A stretch of DNA of 64,000 bases from Macrostomum hystrix (lineage: Eukaryota; Platyhelminthes; Macrostomidae): assembly GCA_950097015.1 (NCBI GenBank), contig CATNEN010000007.1:10913001-10977000 (forward strand), in the 5' to 3' direction. This document shows positions 44,830-54,600 of the stretch, one piece after another. Both the position numbers and the translations under genes were made by a program. The notes below the pieces were generated by a model that was not told where the DNA came from, did not search any database, and saw nothing but the letters and a program-made list of their open reading frames with translations. Each line of letters opens with the position of its first letter. The first letter of the stretch is position 1.

Positions 44830-45430
44830 GGTTTCGAGAAACCTCCCCAGCTTGTGTCAATTGCACTACAAGACTGACTTCATTGCTGTCCTCAGTGCAA
44901 CTTCGCCATCCATGATGCAGGCAAGATCAACTGTTGATAATGCAGGTAGAGAGGCTTTAGCTTCCTCCCAAAGTTGCCTATCTCGAGCTTCAAGCTTATG
45001 GTCATGAACGAGAAACAACACAGGGCAAATTGGGTTCCCATGAAACATAGGGAGACGCATGACGAGTGTAGCACCAGTCATTTCAAAACCGGTGTCATAT
45101 GAAAGGAGTTGCTTCTTGTCTCTCAAAAGCAGGACGCGGTTTAAAAGTTCGACAAGTTCTACATGGCCTGCAGTTACCGCTACAAACATTGGGAAATGTT
45201 TGAATGCTCCGAACAAAGCCTGGAATTCCATTTGCAATGATGTGCACACTGCTTATCGCGTCACAACTAAGTTTGTTCATGGCAGACAGAGTCTGTCTTA
45301 GATTTTGCACTTGCTTAAAATTGCGAGGTAGGCACGCTGGGTTGCTAGAATTTCCTGAGTGAAGATGGTAGGCTTGCGACAGTGCATTATGAGCTAGATC
45401 AACTCTCATTTTCACTAGCAATTATGGGCA
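44830..45430 (-). pseudogene. Decayed DDE transposase fragment (MULE-like)
   Basis: Minus-strand translation gives PRNFKQVQNLRQTLSAMNKL in one frame and, after a frame change near 45200, LLNRVLLLRDKKQLLSYDTG, then CPVLFLVHDHK and LACIMDGEVALRTAM. The succession PRN-K-QNLR, LLSYDT, P-LFL-H-K and DGE-A fits the DDE core of MULE-type transposases, with the first Asp in SYDT and a second in MDGE. Both frames end early and no complete enzyme can be read. It lies 700 bp from foldback element 1, which may have been mobilised by a relative. Confidence 0.6.
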
Positions 45431-46304
45431 AGTTTGTAGGTAGGGCCCACAGCGAACGCTATTTCCATGGTAGACACTGTGAGCATCTGGCTGCACCTAC
45501 TTGAGCTGCCAACATAGTGAACCAGAGCTTTTCTAAAAGCGAGATAAAAAGTTCAAAGAATTAAGAAGACATTCACACACAGACTAATGGAAGGAACTTA
45601 AAAATGGCATTATTTATTTACACTTTGTTGATATCTCTTGTCCCATTAGCTAAAAGTTGGTATGCATGTCATACAAATAGTCGCGAAAGTTGGCCACCGA
45701 CAAGTCGAGACGAATATCTGTACTTGTACAGTTGTAGCTGTCTCCTGAAAAAAAAGTATTTTGCAGCTTGAAAGGTTATAAATTATCCCAATGTTAACAA
45801 CAGAAAAGAGTATAGCAACATAGTTAATATTTGCACAGTTTAGATCTAGAACAATCAAACAGTAGGATTTCATTCTGCTTTTTTCTAACATGGACATATT
45901 GGGTATGCGCCTGTACTCTGCATGCGGATTCCCACCCTTTGCTACCAATTAATTTATCTATGGTGTATATTTAAAACCCTCTCTTTGTAAAGAAGTTTTT
46001 TTAACTAATTCGATGGACAAACACTTTAACACTCACACTCATGGCTCTGGCTTATTTTATTAGAAGCCACTCTGATAGACGATAATTATATATACAAAGA
46101 CGCATTTTTATAACCTTCTGGTTGTAAAAAAATGCAGTTTCATGAATTATGATCGAAATAAATTATAAATAAAATTAAATTTTGAATTATGCTCTTTTTC
46201 TATATAGAAGTAAGTGCGTCTTCATGAAATTAACTTTCAATTTTGTGTAATAATTAAATATTTTCATTCTCATTTCAGATGCATAATTACATACAATTGC
46301 ATGT
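45431..46304. other. AT-rich spacer
   Basis: No gene or structured repeat recognised. Confidence 0.4.
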
Positions 46305-46790
46305 ACAGCAGGGCGAGGAGGGCGAGGCAACAAGAAGGTGGGGAGGGCGAGGCAACAAGAAGGTGGGGAGGGCGAGGCAACAAGAAGGTGGGGAGGGCGA
46401 GGCAACAAGGTGGAAGGGGAGGCAGCTTAAAGGTGGGGAGGGCGAGGTAGCTTAAAGGTGGGACAGCAAGGCAGCTAAAAGGTGGGAGGGCGAGACAGCA
46501 AGGTGGGGAGGGCGAGACATCAAGAAGGTGGGGTGGGTGAGAGAACAAGGTAGAGAGGGCGAGACATCAAGGTAGGGAGGGCGAGACATCAAGGTGGGGA
46601 GGGCAAGACAGCTAAAAGGTGGGGAGGGTGAAGCAGCTAAAAGGTGGGGAGGGCGAGTCAGTTAAAATGTGGGGAGGGTGAGACAGTGGGAAAGGCAAAC
46701 ATAGGGGCTAGGCAAGGTAGGAAGGGTGAGGCAGCAAAATGGGAAAGCAAGGCAGCAAGGTCGGAAAGATGAGGCAGTAAGAAGCCATAG
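46305..46790. repeat. G-rich irregular minisatellite (AAGGTGGGGAGGGCGAGGCA)
   Basis: Units of about 20-27 bp based on AAGGTGGGGAGGGCGAGGCA (CAAG or CTAAA linkers) decay gradually to 46790 and beyond. Strong G asymmetry on the plus strand with repeated GGGG/GGG runs could form quadruplexes. Confidence 0.88.
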
Positions 46791-47525
46791 AATGTAAAGA
46801 TAGTAAATAGGTTTGACAGAATAGTCCAGTAATTAAGGTGGAGAAAGTGAGGCTATTATAGAATCTAGCAGATGGTATAACAATAGGCCTAAGAAGGGTT
46901 AGGAAGGTGGAGGTAATAAGATAATATAGGTAAGGCAATAAGAAGATAAGGATGGCATAGTAGTTTGAAAGTAAATATTTTGCTCTAGCCTAATAATTAG
47001 CTAGGTAGTATAAAAGGCATAGAAGGAGAGATAACAAGAAAGTCAAGAGGGCAAAGCAATAAGAAGGTTATAGGGATTAATATGTTAAAAAGCAAATATA
47101 GCAAAGTAGCAAGAAAAAATAAAAGAAAGGAAATAGGAATCTATAACTTATTAGAGCCAGAGATAAAGTAGCAAGAAAATAGTCACAGATAATATTAAAA
47201 AACAATAGCAAGTTGGAATATAGGCTATGAACTTGGCTAATATAAATTGTGGGCTAGGCAATTAAAATATACTAATAGGCCTAGTAGGGCATTAGGGCCT
47301 ATTATATTATATATTTGTCTAACGTAAAGGCTAAACTTTTAGAAAAATGAGTAGCAAAATGTTCTAAAATACAAAAAATTGGTCCCATCAGCACCAGTCC
47401 AGACTATGCAGATGACTCAGGCCTGGCCAGCACCTTGGCCTGCCTGCTGCCAGCTTGGCCAGTATAAAGCTTGGCTAAATTGTCCTTATTATGAATATGA
47501 CATATGAAGGAAGGCAATGCAATGG
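46791..47525. other. AT-rich spacer with decaying G-rich motif
   Basis: Weak AGGTAG/AAGAAGGT echoes of the preceding array; no gene. Confidence 0.4.
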
Positions 47526-47535
47526 TATAAATGAA

Positions 47536-48154
47536 TCCGGTCCATTTTGGCGACAAGTCATTTTGGCGACAACCATTTTGGCGACAAGTCATTTCGGCGA
47601 CGACCACTTCGGCGACAAACATCGAAACCACAGTAATAATGGATCTGATAGTGTTTGCTTATTGAGTATGTAATGTATTTGATTCTTCTACTTGTTAATG
47701 TATTCCTGTTATAGTATTTGTTTTAACATGTAATATAAATAGCGAGTTTGGATCAGTTTGGTCCGCACTCTATGTGCATCAACCTCACCTGTCTTACTTT
47801 ATAAGTATCATCATTTGCGTCACCAATATTTTTGTGAGGGCAAATATTTTGCTGACTCGCTTGCAGCCACATGAATGCCTCTGTGGGACAGTAAGGTCTT
47901 TTACTTTTAATCGAACTTATAGATCTAATCGAGATGCATTAGATGCAACAGTGCATTTGTTGCCAATTTGTTCCGCGCTTCTGCCGATTTGTGGCTTCTT
48001 TTATTTGATTTAAATAAATGTAAAAAATATATAAATAAAATAAATTTGTTCCACGGCTTCAAAAGTATTGTCGCCGAAATGGTTGTCGCCGAAATGATTT
48101 GTCGCCGAAATGGTTGTCGCCAAAATGGTATGTCGCCGAAATGGACTGTTTCCG
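47536..48154. mobile_element. Foldback DNA transposon 2 with CATTT(T/C)GGCGACAA subterminal repeats and 10-bp target duplication
   Basis: TATAAATGAA flanks the element at 47526-47535 and 48155-48164. The left end holds about five copies of CATTT(T/C)GGCGACAA (47542-47622). The right end holds about five copies in reverse complement (48069-48146, TTGTCGCCGAAATGGTTGTC). The interior is 450 bp of AT-rich noncoding sequence. Tandem repeats inside inverted ends plus a 9-10 bp target duplication indicate a Mutator-type foldback MITE. Confidence 0.82.
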
Positions 48155-48164
48155 TATAAATGAA

Positions 48165-49445
48165 GTCTTAGGAAATTATATTTATATAGCATATTTTATT
48201 GATTAATGGATATTGATCATATGCATAGTCTAGTCTAGTCTAGATCCTAGCAAAATATAACAACATGGAAGAAAGAGAGGACATCATAGGTCTAACTTAA
48301 GAGGCTCAATAGAATAATGCATAGGTAAGTTTAAGTCAAGACCCTAGGCCTATTAATTGCCACTTGTCATTGTCAGGGCTTGGCCTAGGCTAGGGCTAGG
48401 TCTCATATAGCCTCACAATTTATTCTATTGAGCAATAAATGCCATAGGCTACTAGATATAAATTACAATCAATGAAAACATTGAGTCCACAGCATGATAT
48501 TCATAGCCTAAGCATTGCAATCAGGGCCTATATTATAGGACTATAAAAGACAAGTAGCAATATGTAATATGAATGCACCAAATAATGCCGTGATTTAAAT
48601 TGATACTCTGCTCTGCTGCTTCTACATATCGGTATGTTGCTCGCTTTTCTTGTCTCTGGTTTTAAATTGCGCGCGAATTCCTGCCCAAGGGTTTTCAATA
48701 GAGTTGGCTTTTAATCGGAAGAATGACCTGCCATCGTGGCATTTGGCATGCCATCTGACCGATCTAATCGTAATTAAAAGTGGTAACCTTTTCTCCCGAT
48801 TAAATCGATGCCTTTCGGGTGCAGGGGCGGTGCGTCGAGGCTTTTAGGGAGACCCAACTAAAATTTGGATCAGAAAAGAGGCAATAAGTAAAACAAAATC
48901 CTTTTTGGTCAGTTAAAAAGCAAGCTAGCTTTGGGTTAGATAACTAGAACAATGTTTGAAAAAGTCTGGACGCCATAAAAAAGCAGGCTAGACAATTATT
49001 ATGGAGTGAAATGATACCTTCCAATTACAATAACAACCCCATCCATACATCTGAATCTGATCAATCGTCATTAACATCATGTAATTTGCTTCGCTGATTC
49101 GCTTAAACAAAAAACTCGAATATTTTACTGAAGATTTATAGAGGTCATCGATGAGAGAGCCATATTTATAATATGATATATAAATTTTTCCATCCTTCGC
49201 ATTCTTGATAAGTTAGCAAAATGGAGGATATATCCCCGTATCCCCCCTATAGCTACGCTACTGAGTCCGAGCCATGTGTAAACTTACTGAAAATGGCCAC
49301 TTTAAATGTCTGTTGGAAGTTATTTTCCAACCAAGCTGAAGTCATACATCGATTTTCTTTCATTAAACATTTTTTAATCTTGATCAATTTTCGATGTATG
49401 GCTGACTGGTCAATATAGCTCATCAATTGATCAATATAGCTCTTC
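48165..49445. other. AT-rich spacer
   Basis: No gene. A hairpin with perfect 10-base arms (CATACATCGA, 49343-49352; TCGATGTATG, 49391-49400) and a short direct repeat of TCAATATAGCTC (about 49410-49442) adjoin the LTR-like copy. Confidence 0.5.
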
Positions 49446-49841
49446 CAATTTTTGGTTTCTCTCTTGGGAGTTCAGTTCAGTTTCTCTATGCGTAGTCTAG
49501 CGGTTTTTTGGCAGTCTTGGTGTCTTGAAGGCTATAACTACTCACGACTATCGATCCTCTATACAACGGCTGGTGCTTGCGATCTCTTCTGGATCCTTAC
49601 CTCGCTGATTGGAGATCAGACCAAGAAAGAACACAATTGCACAGTTTATTTTCTAATTGGCTAACCTAATGGAGCTCAAAGACTAGCTTTCTAAGAATCG
49701 CGGCGGTGGCGGGGCTTTCGCGCCCCGCTCTGCTTTATATTTTCATTTCACGCCCCTCCTTTCAGGGGTGGTGCAAAGTTCTTGGCAGCATTACACCAGA
49801 TAGTTTGTGAAGATTGGGGTCCCAGCCCCGAGCCTAGCACA
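49446..49841 (-). mobile_element. LTR-like dispersed repeat, copy 2 (inverted)
   Basis: Reverse-complement counterpart of 31824-32214, nearly identical by eye with a few substitutions and small indels. The paired hairpins and polyadenylation signal are conserved. No flanking target duplication is obvious. Confidence 0.65.
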
Positions 49842-50134
49842 GCGCCAAACGTAACTATTTAGTTGGTAGGCACACCAACCACTCTCCCCCTTCTCGATCG
49901 GGTCTTCGTACGTGCGGTCCAGGCCTTCTCAAGCCCTCGTCTCCATGCAGGTGTGGTCCAGGCCGGCTCCGCCTCATCTCGTGGTCCTAGGGTTCGATGT
50001 CCACCCCCGATCGATTCTCCTCCTGTCAGTCTTCTCAGCGGGTCGGTTCGGGCCGGTTCTGATGTTGCAGTCGGTCCAAGCCAAGTTTACGCTTTAATTG
50101 ATGTGTGGGCCCTAGGCATATCTTCATCTAACCT
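49842..50134. other. Unassigned, pyrimidine-rich sequence next to LTR-like copy 2
   Basis: CCACTCTCCCCCTTCTCGATCGG and following GC-rich sequence directly flank the LTR-like repeat. It could be internal or untranslated sequence of the same element, but no coding frame supports this. Confidence 0.3.
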
Positions 50135-50245
50135 CTGTTTTCCGGTGTTAGCTGCTTTCCGGTGTTAGCTGCTTTCCGGTGTTAGCTGCTTTCCGGTGTT
50201 AGCTGCTTTCTGGTGTTTGCTGCTTTCCGGTGTTAGCTGCTCGGC
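50135..50245. repeat. 17-bp minisatellite
   Basis: About six copies of GCTGCTTTCCGGTGTTA. Confidence 0.93.
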
Positions 50246-51640
50246 TGTTGCCAAGTTTACACAAAGTTATGCTCCTTTCAGATTTCTAACTCTTATAATC
50301 AAAAGATTTATCGAAAAGCAGTAAAGAAACATTTGTTATACAGAAAGCACGACACTTTAAAAAAGAGCGTTTGCCTATTTGCTTTTTTGCCTTCTCAATT
50401 CTACCAAAACACTCAAGGTCGCAGTTACACTCATGTCATCTTTGTAAAAGCATAAAAGTTATAAAAGTTTAATACATGAGGGTTAACTGCGACCTTCAGG
50501 CATAATTAATTAAGAAACTCCTAGGATTAAACTTGGCATACATGTCCTCCTCTAGCCGAGAAATAACTTCTTCAAAGAAAAAAAGATAACTCAAGGAACA
50601 GCTATATATACGCCTAGAATAGGAAAGATAATCCATGAAAGCGCCAAGGACTGATTAGTTGTAACAAACGTTTTGGCTGATTACCCAATCGGCCAGAGGG
50701 TAACAAGAGACTATAGTCTAGACAGTACGCTGTGAATCTGGCTGGAACATGTACAGAGCAGAGCCCCCCTCCCTCCCGCCAACTCCCTCATTTTATTCAG
50801 CCAATGGGAGACTTCTGCGTCACTCCCTGTCAGTTACGCCAGTGGCCATCCACATGCTCTCTCCGTGTTGCGTGCATTGCAGGAGCTATTGACAAGCACT
50901 GCAAATTAGTTCCGATAGCACGCCTTGCTGAGCAAGTGTTGAGCCGATTCGCCAAAAACGAGTATATGAGGCTGTTTCTTGGATTTAATCCAATTTTATG
51001 CCCATTTGCAGCTCAAGAGTAAATATTTTTGTTTTCTAAGCTCTTAGATGTGAAGCAATGATCGCGTTTCAATTTCTTAGCTTCATATATTCCGAAGCAT
51101 CGAGACTCGTCCAGGTGCTGACACCGACTTTGATGGGCCGGTGGATTGCTTTCACAAACTGAAGCTTTGCACGTGCAATTCTTAGAGATTCTCTCATCCC
51201 AGATCCAGAAGGCAGCGTTCTCGTGCCTATTTGGCTTCTTCAATTCTGGCACTTTTTAAGTTTGTTGAAATATATTCTGGCACCTCTGCAGTTCTGCTTA
51301 CTTGCCTGTTACAAACATGAGTCAACAATAGTCTGTCTACTTTCAGTAGGCGAAAACGGTTGTCTAGTTGAACTGCGCGTCCTTTTAAAAATGGCAAACT
51401 CAGAGAACATTTACTACCGATTGCAGTCAGGGATCCATATGCTCCGCTCCTTTCACAATGCCCTATCATGCAGTCCCCATTGGGTCTGCGGTGCACTATA
51501 TCACCCTAACCCTGTCTGCCAATCCCGCATCGCCCTAGGAAGGCCCTGATTGGCTTGACTGAGGAGACTAATATAGGCTGTTTACTCTCGGACTCCACAG
51601 GCAGCCAGTCGGTCCTCCCGTGACTGCGGGCCGCCCCAGA
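50246..51640. other. Upstream flank of the NIM1-type kinase gene
   Basis: No gene. CCAAT-type motifs occur at about 50812 (GCCAATGGG), 51478 (CCCATTGGG) and 51548 (GATTGGCT). An acceptor-like TTTACTCTCGGACTCCACAG ends at 51600, 40 bases before the ATG. Confidence 0.45.
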
Positions 51641-54600
51641 ATGCCAGACGGGGATGCCAACGGCAGCACCATCGAAGAGGACAGCGGCGAAGGCGGAGCA
51701 AGCAGCGCCTTCGAGCGGCTGTCCAGGGAGCTGCAGACCAGCGCCGCAGTGCAGAAGGAGGTGGCGCTAGGCCAGCGGGTCGGTTTCTACAAGCTGCACG
51801 GCCTGCTGGGCACCGGCAACTTCTCGCAGGTCAAGCTGGGCACGCACGAGCTCATCAAAGGTGAATTGAAGGCCTCTCCAACTGTGACTCTGGCGCACTT
51901 CTGTCGCAATGAAGCCATGCAGTCAGTTGCAATTGTTTAATTAGTTCCCCTTACCTCAGGTCTCAGCTCTCGGGATCTTAAGGCTCAGAAAATCACAGTG
52001 GGTCACAAGCTATGCATGATCCACACTGTGCTACAGTAGAGTGAGTCTGTTCTCAGTCCAGGTGAAATTTGAGCTGCTATACATGCGAGCATGGCATAAT
52101 TGGCCAGTTTGGCTTGTGACGGCAGTTTGCCGGTAGGGCTGTTGGCTCAGAATACTACTCAAACTCGCTGCAGGCGCATAGTAGGCTCAGGCATGAGGAT
52201 TGCCTCCACCCGCCTCCATTTACAATAACTGCTCGCGTGAAGATCGCCCGGTCCTGTCAGATCCGATTCTTGCATTCTTGTGACATGGCATGTCAGATTC
52301 GATTCTTGTGACATGGCATGTCAGATCAGATTCTTATAACATGGCATGTCAGATCCGATTCTTGCATTCTTGTGACATGGCATGTCAGATCCGATTCTTG
52401 CATTCTTGTGACATGGCATGTCAGATCCGATTCTTGCATTCTTGTGACATGGCATGTCAGATTCGATTCTTGTGACATGGCATGTCAGATCAGGTTCTTG
52501 TGACATGGCATGTCAGATCAGGTTCTTGTTCCGCCGCCAACTAAATCTGCTCTGGCAGGGATTTAACAATTGATGTCAGCCCAGAATGCGTCTTGGGAAC
52601 AATTGGTGAAGCAAGTCTTTATCTCGCTGGCGCCATTGTTCTTTCCCTGACAATGGGAATCAAGGCAGTGTCCAGCAGTCCGGGCTGTGCATAACAACAG
52701 ATTCGAGACGGAAAAATATTCTGCCCTTTAGGATGAGCAGGGATAAAACAGCAAGGGAAGCCTGAGATATGAAAATGAAATCATAAATTTTTATGCGGGG
52801 AGAGCAGTGTGAGGCAGGGAGAGCAGTGTGAGGCAGGGAGAGCAGTGTGAGGCAGGGAGAGCAGTGTGAGGCAGGGAGAGCAGTGTGAGGCAGGGAGAGC
52901 AGTGTGAGGCAGGGAGAGCAGAAGGATTCAGGGAGAGCAGAAGGATTCAGGGAGAGCAGAAGGATTCAGGAAGAGCAGGATGCAGGAAGAGCAGAAGGAT
53001 TCAGGGAGAGCAGAAGGATTCAGGGAGAGCAGAAGGATTCAGGAAGAGCAGGATGCAGGAAGAGCAGAAGGATTCAGGGAGAGCAGAAGGATTCAGGGAG
53101 AGCAGAAGGATGCAGGGAGAGCAGAAGGATTCAGGGAGAGCAGAAGGATGCAGGGAGAGCAGAAGGATTCAGGGAGAGCAGAAGGATTCAGGGAGAGCAG
53201 AAGGATTCAGGGAGAGCAGAAGGATTCGGGGAGAGCAGAAGGATTCAAGGAGAAGAGGATACAGGGAGAGCAGAAGGATTCGGGGAGAGCAGAAGGATTC
53301 GGGGAGAGCAGAAGGATTCAGGGAGAGCAGAAGGATTCAGGGAGAGCAGAAGGATTCAGGGAGAGCAGAAGGATTCAGGGAGAGCAGAAGGATTCAGGGA
53401 GAGCAGAAGGATTCGGGGAGAGCAGAAGGATTCAAGGAGAAGAGGATACAGGGAGAGCAGAAGGATTCAGGGAGAGCAGAAGGATTCGGGGAGAGCAGAA
53501 GGATTTACATACTTATTTGCGGGGGGCCTGGGGCACATGACGCACAAGCGCAAAAACGGCATGCCCCCAGGCCGGCGAACTAGGCGGGAGTCGCCCATCG
53601 CGCCATCTGGACCCCGGACTCAGGCACCCTCACACACAGCAGCAAGCCAAGCAGGGAAGGGGGCGGCAGCCGGAGGGCCTCTCACCCCAAGACGCACACA
53701 CACAGAGCAAGCCAAATTAAACCAGGGGAGGACTTAGATGCCTGAAGGGTAGGGACGAGAGTACACATTGGTGCACACCCGCCCCACCCCAATACAACGC
53801 CTCACACCCGGCCCAGCGCACAAACACGAACACAAACAAGCAGGCATGCAGAAGGCAGGGGTTAAGCTATTTTAAATTAGCTTTGGTTGCACAGAATAAG
53901 GTGCATCTCCGCAAGTCACTACTTCGCATACCTCCAACTAAGCCCCGAAATAATCGTGACTTGGAGGGAGGAACGAACCAGCGACCATTGGAAAGTGAGG
54001 CAGCGACACTAGCCGCTGACCCACTCACCCCCTCAGAGCAGAAGGATGCAGGGAGAGCAGAAGGATGCAGGGAGAGCAGAAGGATGCAGGGAGAGCAGAA
54101 GGATGCAGGGAGAGCAGAAGGATGCAGGGAGAGCAGAAGGATGCAGGGAGAGCAGAAGGATGCAAGGAGAGCAGAAGGATGCAGGGAGAGCAGAAGGATG
54201 CAGGGAGAGCAGAAGGATGCAGGGAGAGCAGAAGGATGCAGGGAGAGCAGAAGTATGCAGGGAGAGCAGAAAGAGGCAGGGAGAGCAGAAAGAGGCAGGA
54301 GTGCAGAAAGATGCAGGAGTGCAGAAGGATGCAGGAAGGCTGCAAGGTTCTAATAAAATTAATTAAGGTCATTTTCGAGTTCACCCGGTGCTTGTTCGCT
54401 CGAGAGCAGAGCTCGGGCTCACACCTTGCACCGAGCAGCACAAAACAACCCGCAGCAGAAGCGGCCTCCATAGCTGAGCTGGCTCCTCCCACGCACTGCG
54501 TACCCGGCTCCGCACCCGCAGCTGCAAGAAGGGCCGGCATATTGGGGGTGGGGCCTCGCTAATCCTGCTGGACTGCCCGCCTGTATGTCGCAGATTTTCT

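Noticed and set aside
52885-53737. Gly/Arg/Glu-rich repeat proteins of 186-277 residues
   Set aside because: Three overlapping frames of the same 19-bp array are open at once, as expected from a non-coding minisatellite inside the NIM1 intron.
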